Origin: Epiperipatus broadwayi
Lineage: Eukaryota; Onychophora; Udeonychophora; Euonychophora; Peripatidae
Assembly (NCBI GenBank): GCA_028023455.1
Contig: JAQFVV010012498.1
Span: 3,067,001 to 3,131,000, forward strand
Length of the DNA stretch: 64,000 nucleotides
Direction: 5' to 3'
Shown: positions 15,739 through 28,505 of the stretch, one piece after another
Position numbering within the stretch: the first letter of the stretch is position 1
Layout: every line of letters begins with the position of its first letter
Program-made: the position numbers and the translations under genes
The notes under the pieces: generated by a model
The model's input: only the letters and a program-made list of their open reading frames with translations
Told to the model about the DNA's origin: nothing
Database searches by the model: none

Positions 15739-16842
15739 GTCTATTTAACACATACCTTTAGTCCTACTTTTCTACTTTCATGTGATAACTCCTGCAACAT
15801 TTCCTGTAGCTCTACAGCATTATTTGTAAAACAACTACATCATCTGCAAAATCTAAATGACTTAAATAATCTCCATTTACTTTCATCCTTTAGTTTCCCA
15901 TTTTAATCCACAAAATACTTCTTGCAGCACTGCTGTAAAAAGTTTTGGAGATATGGAGTCACCCTGTCATACACTCTTTTCAATGTTGATTTTCCTACCA
16001 TCATTATGTAATCTAATTGTTGCAGTTGCATTTTTATAAATATTATTTAAAATATGACAATATCCTGGATCTACATCTTGATGATCCAATGCTTTATTCA
16101 ACAAAGAAATATTTATAGAATCAAATGCCATTGCATAGTTTACAAATCCTAAGCATAATGGCAACTCATATTCATTTGTCCTTTCTATAATTTCTCTCAA
16201 TACCTGAATATTATCTACTGTACTAAAACCACTTTTAAATTCAGCTTGTTCTCTTGGTTGGTGGATATCCAGTGTTTTCTGTAGACAAGTTGTAATTATC
16301 TTAGTAAAAATTTTGTATAAAACTGATAAAAGACTGATAGGTCTGTAATTTCTAATATCTTCTTTATCACCTTTTTAAAATATTAATATTAATACTGCAT
16401 TCTTCCAATCATCTGGTACATCTTTATCATTTAGATATTTGGTATATAACTTTGCTAAAAAATTTTCTATTTCTTCACCTGCTTCTTTTAATATATCAAT
16501 TATAATTCCATCATTACCTGGAGCCTTCCCTTTCTTCATAAATTTAATTGCATGTCTCATGTCCTCATTCAAAATTCTGGGTAATTTGGAAGATATACTA
16601 GGTATAGGAGGCACTTGTTCTTTATTATTATATAATTCTTGATAGAAGTCTTTGACACATTTTATGATGTCATCTCTCTTTTTAGTAATAATGCCATCTT
16701 TTTTTCTTATTGAAGATATAAATTTCATACCAATACCAAAATATTGTTTTACATTCTTTAGACTTTTATTCTCTTCTCCAGATTTCCTTGCTAGTTCACA
16801 ATTATACTTTCTTATATAATTTTTATCTCTTTTCCATGCCAT
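15739..16842 (-). pseudogene. RTE ORF, reverse transcriptase domain
   Basis: The fingers region reads KKGKAPGNDGIIIDILKEAG (16591 downwards) and DVPDDWKNAVLILIF, then a stop near 16376. In continuing frames RNYRPISLLSVLYK and GFVNYAMAFDSINISLLNKA follow. The first catalytic Asp, expected in FVDY, is Asn here. QGDSISPKLFTAVLQEVF and a FADD box at 15839-15850 come next, the latter reading SHLDFADDVVVLQ. The order is that of an RTE reverse transcriptase. With the Asn substitution, stops and shifts it cannot be active. Confidence 0.85.
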
Positions 16843-16851
16843 TTTACAAAA

Positions 16852-17905
16852 TTAGAGACATTCAATCTTTTTTAATGCATCATTGTTATAAATCCTCATA
16901 TTCCTTCTTTTCTTCATAAATTCTCTAGTCTCAGTAGAAATTTTATTGGTCAATTGCTGCTTTTTTCTACCAGCTATCTTTGTTGCAGTTTTTAAAAGTG
17001 TATCACTTATTTTTCTATTAATGTCATTCAAATCTGAATCATGTTCAAAATCTACTAATCCTTGAAACCGATTTGTAAATTCCAATTTAAATTCATTAGA
17101 ATGTTTCTGAAGATTAGGAATATCAACTGTAAATATTGTTTTTCTTAATAATTTTTGTCTCTCTAGTTTTGCATTAACATGTATCTTACATCTTACTAAT
17201 CGATGATCACTTCCTGTGTTAAATTTATTAAGAACATTACAATCTTGAAATATGTATTTTCTGTTAGTCAAAATATAATCCAATTCTGCTGTACCTTCAT
17301 TTGGATGCTTCCATGTCCATTTCCTTTTAACATTTTTCTAAAAAAAGAATTCATAATATAAAGTTTTTCTTTTTCTACGCACTCCACAAGTCTATTTCCT
17401 CTCTCATTTCTATTAACATAACCAAAATTACCTACAGCATTTTCATCTTTCATTTGTTTACCAATTCTAGCATTAAGGTCTCCCATAAAAATTTTAAAAT
17501 GTTGTTTACTTTGGTCAAGCATCTTTTGTACATCCATATAAAAATCTTCTATAACTTCATCACTATGAGAACTTGTTGGGGCATAAACCTGAATTATCTG
17601 CATTTGGTATCTGCTATTACGTTGTAACACTAATCTTGCCACCTGACTGATACACCACCAATCTCCACAATGTTATTCTTCCATTTTTTATTTATTTATA
17701 ATAAATCCTACTCCACTTGTATTTCCAATATTTGTGCCTTTATAGTAGAGTATATGTCCACTTTTTAAATCATTTGTTTCTTCACATTTTCTTCTAACTT
17801 CACAAATTCCAATAATGTCCCATTTAATATAACTCAGTTCTTCTTCTAACTCTTGCAATCTTCCTTCACTTGAAGTGATCTGCAGTTATAAGTACTAAAT
17901 AAAAA
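16852..17905 (-). pseudogene. RTE ORF, apurinic-type endonuclease domain
   Basis: The domain begins near TYNCRSLQ (Asn codon at 17887-17885, the first catalytic Asn of exonuclease-endonuclease-phosphatase folds). After a shift it reads DIIGICEVRRKCEE, with the catalytic Glu, then NTSGVGFIINKKWKNNIVEI. Next come IIQVYAPTSSHSDEVIEDFY and FMGDLNARIG (17642-17268), carrying the GDxN motif, and then DYILTNRKYIF and GSDHRLVRCKI (17283-16852), the terminal SDH motif. All catalytic blocks are recognisable but spread over several frames. In life it nicks genomic DNA to prime reverse transcription. Confidence 0.85.
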
Positions 17906-18295
17906 GTTGTCATCAAATGGCAACCTGAGTCCACAATCATGGGAATCTTAGCACCTCTGCTTTTGGCCACCAACTGCTGCCTTGGTTGGTGACTTTACAG
18001 CCACCTGGGAATAAGGGCCATGATTTATTTTTGTCTGTCATGATTGTATATAGTGAAAAAATATTCTTAAACTCAGAGATAAAAAGCCAATAAATTCACT
18101 ATGCTGGATAATGTGTGTTGGTGAGCAGCCCATCCATGTTTGTATACTATATGAATAATCACATAGTAATAACAGCTGCAATGACAAGAACGTATGGAGT
18201 GGACATTAGGAATTTGCCCTGCTCGGTTCTTTTAAGGCCTCCAAGAGGAATCAAAGGGTCTCCTTTCAGTTAATAGCAAACTCCTTTCTGCAGCC

Positions 18296-21200
18296 AAAAA
18301 ATAAAAAAATAAAGAAAAAATAAGTATGTTTGTTTATTTACCTTATTTACAAAATATAATATCGATTGATAACTGTTGTAATATAATCATCCACTTTTTT
18401 TAATGCTTACAACAGATGTATTGAAAATAATACACGGGCAACAAATAAACATATGTATTTTAAAATAAAATTTAGAATATAATTAAGGTTTAAATTAAGA
18501 TTTAACTTTCTTTTATTTTTATATATAAATGAACAATTTACCAACATATAATATATAAAAGTTGAATAAATAATAATAAATATGGCTGAAATAATATGTT
18601 TAATGATTATTTTACAACATATAATATAATAAGAAATAGTATTAATAAAGTACAATATAAATGAATAAGTAAATAAAATACATATTTATATATGACTGGA
18701 ATAAAACCCTTCTATGTACATACTCCAGAGAAACACAATAACTCAAATGGTTTATCCTATGAGCCTCAAATAATCTGATAAGATTCATTAATATCTAGTC
18801 AATGTAAAATATATTATAGATAATTATCCAAAATAAAATATATTATCAAATTTCTGGTAAACTCCAATTATGATTTTATTAACTTTTGTATATTAAAACG
18901 TTTGATATCATAAACAACATTACTGAAAACAATATAAGTGATATATAATTAAATAAATTAAAATTCAATATTAAAATAGTCCACCACCATTATAAAACAA
19001 TATTTTTAAGTTGAAACAATTCACATATTTCGCAGCATATTACTAATATTGATATTTAATATTTAAAACATTTGTTTATCCACAGTAATAACTTTTAAGC
19101 AGACAACGATAAAATGAATTTGAATGCTAGTTTTTCTTTCTTCTTATTTTAACAAGTACTTCAGGAAATTCTGTTTGATCTCCCAAAGAAATATATTGCT
19201 TTATACTCCATTATTTCTAATACCATATTAAATACTTTATAAAATAAAATATATATATATACAAAGATGTTCAGTTTTGTTTCAATGAAAGTCAGAATAT
19301 TAGAGAGTGATTTTCAATTCTTCAGTCTTATTTATAACCTCATTATAATTGATGTAATATCAATCATTGTAACTAAGAATATGCTCAAATTTTCTTCACT
19401 TGAGTATTAAAACTAGATTTGTTCTGCAATCCAAAACTAAAATTTCTTTTATAACAATGAACATAATAAAATAATGTTTCACAAATAATTATATAAATAA
19501 AAAAATATTTACACTATGAAAATAGACATAACACTCTTTAACTTAATACAAAGTAAAATAATTTAAACTACATTTTCATAATACTGTGACGGAAATACAT
19601 AATTAATATATTATCTCAACTTAAACATTACATATTTATAGAATGAATGGGGTACGAATTAGGACTGCAATAAATAAAAAAAACGAATTAAAAAAATAAA
19701 GATGACAAAGATATATCATTTAATTTTATTAAAGTTATACATTTTATTATTTAATACTACTGTTTTATTGTTTACATATGTTAAAAAATAATTTATTAAT
19801 TTGTATTATAATAAAATGTTTCATTCTTTAGCATTTTGTCATCATAGCAACCATTTCAACATTCTCTAAAATAATAACTTTTAAAACTATTTAGAAATTT
19901 TTTTTATGCTTAACCCTATATCTCATACTAAAATTGAACTCACATTTGGTAGGAACAATATATATTATAACAGATAGCCATCACATCATATCCCTTCAAC
20001 TAAGTGCATCATTTGACCTCTAGTCTAAAAAAAATATAATTTACTGATGATGATATCAAGTACAAGTACCTACTCAGATGTCCCATCACTCATATATCTA
20101 AAATTGCCTATAGATTGTGGAAAGAAGAGATTCTTGGAAAATAACAATTGTCAAAGCAGACAAAGTAAACAAAATGCTGGGCAAATCTATCAATTAACAA
20201 AAGAATGTTTTTAACATTTAACATGGTATACAATTCAAGAATATGGTTTAAATGCCAGAATTATTTTATTACGATAAGGTTTAAATAGTAATTAACTCTT
20301 TTAAGTAAGTAGATAATGTATCTGACAGTTGCTAATTTCAATATTACATTTTCCCTAAATTTAAATTTTAGTACTGTTAAGTTAATAATTCCTGAAATGT
20401 ACAGGCTTGAAAATTTATTTTGATGTGCACACACATATATCTCCAATATTAGAATTAACAAACAATGAATACTCAAGTAATTTTTCTTATTTATATGGAT
20501 ACACATGCATACTATTACAAAACAAAGCTTATATGGAGTGCATTGGATGCATCCATGAAAAATAAACAAATATGGAGCTACAATAAATAGGCATAACAAA
20601 ACCCCCCAAATTTAAGCACTGAGTTTTACTCTCAAATTATTATAACATTTTGCTGCCAGATGCTATACCAGATTTTACAATGAACACTATCAGCTAGTAG
20701 GCAACAGTTTGCAATCTTTCCTTTTGGGAGACTGATCCAGAATAATGGAGAAGTTTGAGACCAAAGGCCTGCCAAGGAGACAATGGACAAGCAGCCCAAG
20801 AAAGAATGCCAGTGCCAAATGCTATGAAGGACACATCAAGCTAGAAGAAGATTAGTAAAACTACTTTCCACAGAGTTCTTTAAAAAGAAATCTTAAATTA
20901 AACTAATTTAATAATTACTTCAGCTAGCTATAATGTTGAACATTCATAAATCTATAAAATTAAATGATTTATTAATAACTAAACTCTGTAATCTAATTAA
21001 TGTATAATACAAATGTATTGAAATCTAAGGTAAAATTAATAATAATCTTTGTAAGAATCTTTCCTATCTTAAAAGAAATTCTAATATAATAATAATTATT
21101 CTCACATAATACCTGTAACCAGTTATTATATTATATCGGTATTGTACTAAACCGTGGTCATGCTTATTTTATTTTATATCATTTGTTGTATTGAATTTAT

Positions 21201-22895
21201 TATATACCATGTTTCAAAACATACAATATTAATATTAATAATATTAGAGAAATGATTAGAAGCTCTCATGTAAAAGATTTATGCTGCTCTTTAGCATGCA
21301 CATAAATTTTCCATTTTGATACCAATATTATATATTTAGCTTAGTGTAAGGTTTGCATATTAATAAATTATACTAAATTTTATAATGGCAAGAATGATAT
21401 TTTGAAGCATATTATAAGTAACTAGTTAAGTCCCAAGTATGCTTTATCTCTCCTTAAGTTATTACCTTAAACTATATAGATTTAATTAGTAAACTAGATC
21501 ACTTTAATTAATCATTTTCAGCCTGTTTTATGCATGCTAATCCATAAACTGGCATGTAGTAGTTTCATTGAAAAAAATTATATATAATACATGCACACTT
21601 ATTTAGTTATTAAAATACACATTACTATTTGTATAAGTGTTGCAAATATATCTTTATAATGTATGTGGACTACATAATGTCTTGCTATATCCCTGATAGA
21701 TCCACTATTAGTAAGGCCATCTCCTCCATAATTTCACATTTAGAGCACCAAGCACATTACTGAATCTAAGGCCAGAACACTTGAGTTGTTGATACAAGCC
21801 TTTGAACTTATAATTCTCTATCAATGTTAAATTAGCTCATGTGACGCATGACTTGATTTCTTTGTAATTTTATCAATGTAGCAAGCCATTCAGTTTCAGG
21901 GCTCTGAATACTTGGTACTGAAGCCTGTGAGTAATGATACATTAGCACTGCCACTTTTTAATTTAGTCTTAGTGCTATGGTTATAAACATCATTCTACAA
22001 ACACCAGTTTTCCCTCCATAATATTATTCAGTTCGGCATTGCTTTGAATATTAGAACTATTTTATATAAAGTGATCTGCATAGGGAGCACATTTATTTCT
22101 TATTATATAATTTTAATAAGCAAGTTATATTTAATGTTATTCTTGTAAGATTTAACTCTTATCTAATCATGTAGGAATGGCATAGCATAATTAAGGCATG
22201 ATGAGAAAACATAGATAATAATAATCTGTAATAAAACATTAAATTTAAATGATTTTTAAGTGCTGAAAAGATGAGATCTTGCATTAAACAAGTTCATCAT
22301 TGTAAGAATACCTGCACATATAAACCCCAATGCACTTCCATTTTGAATTATGTAACTCTTACATTTTAAAAAATATATACTTTAAAACTTGTAAATGTTT
22401 AGTGTGTTATTTGCAACTCATTACAAATCTTAACCAAATCTAATAATTTATTGTTGGTTATTAATATATGCACTATCTAGCCAGCCATATATGTGTGTGG
22501 GTTTAGTTAATTTATTAATAATTCATTCATAAAGCCCTGAGTCTCATGTTCCACCCTTTGTTACTGCCAGTATGTGAATCAAAACAGACTGAGTGTAACC
22601 TTCAATCTGTCATCCATATGTGTGATCTGATTTGAGATCTCAATCCCTCAGCCAGATTGCATAAACTCTGGATTTTGTTGTGTGAATGTAAAAATCTTAC
22701 CATTACAATATGAATTGAATCTATCTACATCCTACTATATTTAGTTAGGAAACAATTGATGACAATTTTATTTGTACAAAATAATTCTAATTGGAATTAG
22801 TTATATGCATATATGTTTTCAATATTTATTAAAATGTAAAGTGTTTTGATTTTTTGATTGTGTACTGCAATATGAAATTTTAAATTCGTTTCAAA
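18296..22895. other. AT-rich non-coding stretch with weak LINE-like traces
   Basis: No gene is supported. Around 20140-20240 a plus frame reads VKADKVNKMLGKSIN, which recalls the C-terminal helices of LINE reverse transcriptases. At 20640-20880 a GC-richer patch reads LPRRQWTSSPRKN, loosely like LINE tails. Both are too short and broken to annotate as elements. Confidence 0.3.
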
Positions 22896-23016
<121 letters not shown>

Positions 23017-23564
23017 TTAAGAACTTATCAAATATATAAAAAGAAAGTGATAATTTTATAATCTATTCAAAAATATGAAGATATAATTTTTAAAATAATT
23101 TTTAAAATTATACCTTTTTGATAAAAAGAGATAGAGAAATAGGGTTTTAACTTATACACAGAGAATATACAAAATAATATTTGTAATAATTCATGTAAAT
23201 TTTGAAATATTATAAAAGAGCATCTTCACACCAAAAATATGGAAGCTATTGATATTAAGCCATGTGATTTTATGAAACATTTTTCATCTCACATATATTA
23301 ACAATGAAACCTTATATAATTATTGTTTTGCTAATAATCTTATAGAAAACAATTTAATAAGTATAATTCAAAAACAATAATTCAATAAATATAACTCAAG
23401 TATGTGTAGATGAGATTATAAATTCATCAATATTTTTCAAAAATTAAATGAATATTGCACACAACAATGTATCTATATGTGCTAATAAAATTTGTATTAA
23501 ACTTTTATTTCCAACTCTTATATATTTTTAATTTAATTTAAAATTTTCTATTTTTCTATATTGT

Positions 23565-24430
23565 TGAAAAATTGCAAAATTAGTCCCAATTGATAAATCA
23601 GGAAATAAGTCAGATCTATTAAATTTTAGACTCATTTTTTTAATGCCAGTTTATGCAAATGTTTAGGAAAAATAATTTATAATACATTTTTACTCAATTA
23701 AAGACATTATTCTTTCTCTTAAACATATTTTTCCGCTAGGACAAAATATAGAAACAAATTTGCTACATATATCAAATATTGTAGTGTAAACTATCAACAC
23801 CCAAGGTCAACTTGATATTTAGTTTGATTTATTTAAAGCTTTTAATAGAGTGGATCACAAAATTATAATAGTGAAACCAGACAAACTTTTTTTATCAATT
23901 AGCATTTTCAAACTTTTAAATTCCTTTCTCATTAATAAAATAAATTATATTCAAATCAATGGAGAATCTTTTTTTATGATTATTTATAGATATGAAATTC
24001 TTCAATAAACTATTTTAAGTTGTGTTCTTTTATATCTATTATAGATGAAAAAAGTATTTTATGTTATGCAGATGATATTAAGATATTTTTAGAAAAAATA
24101 TTATTGCTTTTGTAATTGGTGTGATATACCAACAACATGCAAGTAAACGTTAAAGAAATGTAATTCAATATTTCATCCCCCCAAAAAATTATAAATAATA
24201 ATGGTCAATATTATATTAACAATTAAAATTACTGATCTTTTAAGCATGACGATTTAGGACTTATTTTTATTAGTACATTTATATTTAATGATCATATTAA
24301 AATAGCTTAATAAATCTTTTAAATTTAAGGTATGATTTTAAAATTGAATATTCAATTTAAATTAGAAACATATCTACTTTTTGACACTTTAATTGTACCT
24401 GGATCTATTATTTAAAATATACATGACAAT
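23565..24430 (+). pseudogene. Decayed Jockey/CR1-like LINE reverse transcriptase
   Basis: Motifs of a non-LTR reverse transcriptase follow one another on the plus strand over about 850 bp, with many stops and shifts. They are KLVPIDKSGNKSDLLNFR (from 23577), MPVYANV and EKIIYN, FDLFKAFNRVDHKII (about 23825-23866; the FSKAFDxVDH block), INGESF and ILSCVLLYLL (from SGVPQGSILSP), then SILCYADDIKIF with YADD at 24065-24076, and finally NDLGLIF and FNDHIK-like traces near 24245-24300. This order fits Jockey, CR1 and related clades rather than RTE. Neither an endonuclease nor a 3' tail could be found. It is an old fragment. Confidence 0.65.
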
Positions 24431-25133
24431 TAAATATTAAAAGTAAAAACAAAGCTTATATATAACGATGAATGGTATGTATGTTACAATAAAATGAGTA
24501 ATCAGGTGATTATGATAATTGGCAGTTATTATGCATAGTCACAGTTATTTTCGTCAGTTGGAAAAATTTCACAAAATTTCTCACTTTTTTGGGAAATTGT
24601 ATATAATTTCCAAATATAGTTCATAGATTTGATGAATATGTTAGAATTTCTTATTTTTATCATGATTACATATAATTTTCAAATAAATTTGGTGTGATAA
24701 ATATTGCTGAATTTATTACTTTTAAAGTCACTTTTAGCATAATTTCTAAAATATAGTTTATAAATTTGATAATGATCATGAAAAATATCAATTTAAATTT
24801 TTTAAATTTGATGGAAACTATTGTAGTTATTTTATGAGCAAATGTATGAGAGGCCTTTAAAATTAATATATTATAGATTTTTTTAAGTAAAGGTAATTGC
24901 ACATGTCTTAAATTAGTGCTAGGGAAACTGTATTAGAACATTTCAATTCCAAAGATTCAATAAAAAAACTTCAGGAAAAAAGTACAAAATGAACAGGCAT
25001 AACTCAAATAATCTGAAATGATTATCCCTGATCTGTTACCAAAGTGCACTTTCAAATGAAAATGATCCATTTTTGTTCAACTAAGAATAGACAAAAAAAA
25101 TTTGACAAGAAGCAAAAAAATGGAATGGCTGGT

Positions 25134-25379
25134 TTAAAAGTTCAAGTGAAGAAAATAAACAAAAATATCAAATCTGAAGTCTGCTATAGCCAAAAGTAGG
25201 AGATAAGCGAGACTAAGAATATCTGTTGTCAATAGAGCAAGAAGTGATCCACAAAATACATTGGGAATAATATATAAATCTCTGCTGAACAATTTATTTC
25301 TATCTATAATTAATGTCAATAGCAACCTGGAAATTAGAGATCCCACCAAACAAAGCAATGCAATTGCTATAGGAAGCAT
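25134..25379 (-). CDS. Small frame with two hydrophobic segments, unrecognised
   Basis: An 81-codon frame starts MLPIAIALLCLVGSLISRLL. It has two long hydrophobic stretches (about residues 2-26 and 37-67) joined by a short basic loop containing RNKLFSRDL. Spacing and a lone Asp in the second stretch (ALLTTDILSL) loosely recall TM1-TM2 of a rhodopsin-type receptor, but the TM1 Asn is Ser and the TM2 spacing is off. It could be a receptor exon, a pseudogene or chance in AT-rich DNA. No splice structure could be supported. Confidence 0.25.
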   Translation of the reverse strand: MLPIAIALLCLVGSLISRLLLTLIIDRNKLFSRDLYIIPNVFCGSLLALLTTDILSLAYLLLLAIADFRFDIFVYFLHLNF

Positions 25380-27959
25380 AAATTAAAACTACTATTAACA
25401 ACATAAATACATATCTACATGGTGTTTAAATAATTACTTATATATTTAAATATTTATTTAAAAATAAAGTTATTTAGAATAAATTTCATTAAAAATACTG
25501 CTTTTTCCATCGATATTAAATTAATACAAAAAAGGCTTTAGTTAAATTACCTCAAAATTTACATGCACGTTTTAATATAAAATGACACTTTCCAATTGAG
25601 TTTAATAAAATTACATTAATATGTTTGATAGGTTTTTAATTAATTCCTAGACTGCAGATGACATCAATTATTAACAGAAACATGTTCAACAGTGATTGAT
25701 TGCTTTTCATCAATACTTATCACTTGAAATATTCTGAATATTTTTAAATTAAAATTACCATTAACATTAGTAATATATACATCGATCCAAAAAACCCCTG
25801 AATACAGATAAAGTACCTCGAGTCTGACCATGTACAAGATATATTTATATAAATCAGGTGCATTTTAAATTCTGCCCTATTTACCTATATCCCCAGGTCA
25901 AAGATCTAATCAATAGCCTTTCTCAACGATACTATCAAATTCCTTTACTTTCACCATCCCAGCAGCTGGGTCTTAAAGCATGAGATTCAATTTAATTATA
26001 TTTTTAGTGAGAACTTGGGTGATTGGTTGATAGGTATATTTAAAAATCAAAAATTATTTAAAATAAAAGTAAATAAAATGATTCGAAGAACACTGGAAGT
26101 TTGGTTTTAGTTATATATATATAAAAATCATTTAGCATTTTATATTAGTTTAACTCAAGCTCTAAAAACAAAAAATACAATCTTTAAATTAACTTTATAA
26201 TTAAATGAGTTCATGACGACTTTATTTAAATTAGCAGTTAACATTGACATTATTGAGTTTGTACAATTTATTTTGTAAAGTTTATACACCTTTACTTTTG
26301 TTTACATTTATTCTCCTTTTAAAATAACAAAAAAATATTTTATAATTAAATAATCACGGATTTCGAAATTCCCCGTGCACATTTAATACAAGCTTGTAAT
26401 ATAGTGGTAGGTTTAAACATCTGCCCAATGCACATATATAAGAATAACTGTTTTATTGCTTTTTTTTTTATTAAAAAAGATTAAAAAAACAAAAACATTT
26501 CAATTGAACAAGATATTAATTAAATAGACGATTGTAATCAGACTAATTTGACGTCTTACTCCACTAATATATAAAAAAAAATTGATTTTATTTCTCTTTG
26601 TAAAAATAATAATTCAGATTTCAAATGACTAATGTTTGATGACATTAGTGGACATTGCTGGCATAGCTTATAAATAACTTTAAAACTGTAAGTGGTTGTA
26701 ATAAAAAAAATAGATCAGTTAATTATCAAGTGAACAAGTCACTTTAGTTGGACTTACAACTAAAATCATACCTATAATAAAATATAACGTGAATTAGCCA
26801 AAATCAAGCAATTTTAACAAACGCAAATGAACAAAAGAGTCGATTACTCAGATCGAAGATCCCTTCAGTAGAATCATTTCCCTATGGCTTATGTATTAGA
26901 TAGGCAAAAGAAAAGCAAAACAATGTCAGGTTAATAAATATATGAATGCACAGGAGAAAAGAAATGTAAGTAAGAAAGTACGAGCCGGATTACGGACACT
27001 CGTATGCCTATTCCAATAAAGAATAAAAAGGTAAATCGATAGTCCACATTTCATGTCCATATACCGATAGGAAATAGGATTTATGGAGAGCCAACATGCT
27101 TGCCTATATGGGTATCATGCGGGAAAACCCACTCTATCTCAGCCACGCTATCTGATTCACAGACGTATGCAAAAGCGGAAGCTAACTCCAAAACACCAAA
27201 TGAATGACTGTTTTAGGTCTGTCCATGATGCTCCCAGCATTCTTTATTAACCCGAGATCTTATAATCATTAAATACAAATGAATTATAATTAAATAGCCT
27301 TAAAATGATCTAATACTGCATAGAGACCAACCTGCATAACCAACTATTTTATATAAATATTTAACCTACAAAAAAAACATACATATAGAAATAAGGGAAT
27401 TTAATTCTCGAAAAAATCCCCCCCTTCCCTCTTTTCTAACTTAAAAAAAAGGCAAGATAATTAACTGACGCTATCCAGTGGTACTGTTTCTAGGTCAAAA
27501 ATCTATAGCATATTTTATTCTGTTTTGAGTTACAGAAATATAAAATAATAGAATGCCATTTTGGGAAATCTATAATAAATTTATTTAAAAATTATGGCAA
27601 GTTTATTTAGAAATATATATTTTTGACATAACCTCACTCATGAAAATAAAATAGATTAACTTATTTTACTTTTAAAATTAAATTGTACTTTGCAAAAACT
27701 CCCCCTAGTAAATATAATTTGCTCTTTTAGCAAATTACTCTCTTTGAGTCCCTGGCAAGTGAAGCCAGTCGAAAAAAAATAAATCAAAGCATGAAATCTC
27801 ATGCTAAGATTAATAAAAAACAAATAAATAAATTCATAGTCAATCAATCAAAATATGAAAATTATGATGAGCTTGAGTTAATAAAATATAATTTAAAAGA
27901 AAAGGGTTAAAGAATCAGTTAAAAGCTTTATGAAAATATATTTATATTCTTACGATAAT
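25380..27959. other. Non-coding stretch, partly less AT-rich
   Basis: Nothing is recognisable. The part at about 26800-27260 is richer in G+C than its surroundings and has no open frame of note, so it may be an unidentified repeat. A 13-bp perfect hairpin CCCAGCAGCTGGG lies near 25958. Confidence 0.3.
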
Positions 27960-28290
27960 AGTTTCAAATATCTTGATGGAAATATTCAAGCTCTTCGGCA
28001 TTTTCTTTGGAGTTCCCCGGAATGAGTTCTACAAGTGAACATTGGTGGCAGATGACTTCTTTGAAGGCAGGTTTGGACAGCAGCATAATGGAAGATTTCA
28101 GGTCTCAGGAAGGAAAGGGCAGTGATTTACCCTTTTTACTACTCTATTATCATGGCATGATTTCTACAACTCTCTTTCTGTCTGTTCTCTGGTCTCTTTC
28201 TGGTCTCTTTTCTTTCTCAAAAGGGCCACTATTTATCACTACCTACTCATATTCAATTTCTGCTGCCTCAGGTCATTTTCAATTTTAAGA
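27960..28290. other. GC-richer island, possible host exon or repeat
   Basis: This patch is clearly less AT-rich than both flanks. On the plus strand a 93-codon frame reads MSSTSEHWWQMTSLKAGLDS. On the minus strand a 45-codon stretch reads LLSKPAFKEVICHQCSLVEL up to a stop near 27974. A strong pyrimidine tract (28168-28214) ends in AAAG and resembles a 3' splice site on the plus strand. I cannot decide which strand, if either, is coding. Confidence 0.3.
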
Positions 28291-28327
28291 ACAATCAAAA
28301 TCATTCTTTTATTCTAATTTTAGAAAG

Positions 28328-28505
28328 TTTGTACCTCGATAAGGATCAATATATTTCAATATAATTTTATGTTAGTTTTTAATTTAGATAACAATGTAGA
28401 ATCTCTACTAATTAATGAATAGAGATTTCACAGTGAATGGATTTTGATAATTTATCAATGCTTTTAATTTAAACATTTATTTTAAACTTCTTATCGAGGT
28501 ACAAA
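28328..28505. mobile_element. MITE-like element, 178 bp, 16-bp perfect terminal inverted repeats
   Basis: TTTGTACCTCGATAAG at 28328-28343 is matched exactly by its reverse complement at 28490-28505. The interior is AT-rich and non-coding. No clear target-site duplication is seen (flanks AGAAAG and TCTTTT), so the superfamily cannot be assigned. Confidence 0.55.

Larger units (their letters stand above)
15067..18295 (-). mobile_element. RTE-type non-LTR retrotransposon, near full length, decayed
   Basis: About 3.2 kb, the usual full length for RTE elements, read on the minus strand. Order from its 5' end: GC-richer leader (about 18295-17990), apurinic endonuclease domain, reverse transcriptase, C-terminal domain, and a 3' tail of ATG/ATC trinucleotides at 15067-15092, the simple-repeat tail typical of RTE. 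Several frameshifts and stops break the single ORF. The flanks are A-rich and no clean target-site duplication could be read. A 5'-truncated relative of its 3' end lies at 32007-32220. Confidence 0.9.

Noticed and set aside
20140-20880. LINE C-terminal remnant
   Set aside because: Only two short weak similarities, far apart and without a tail or catalytic motif.
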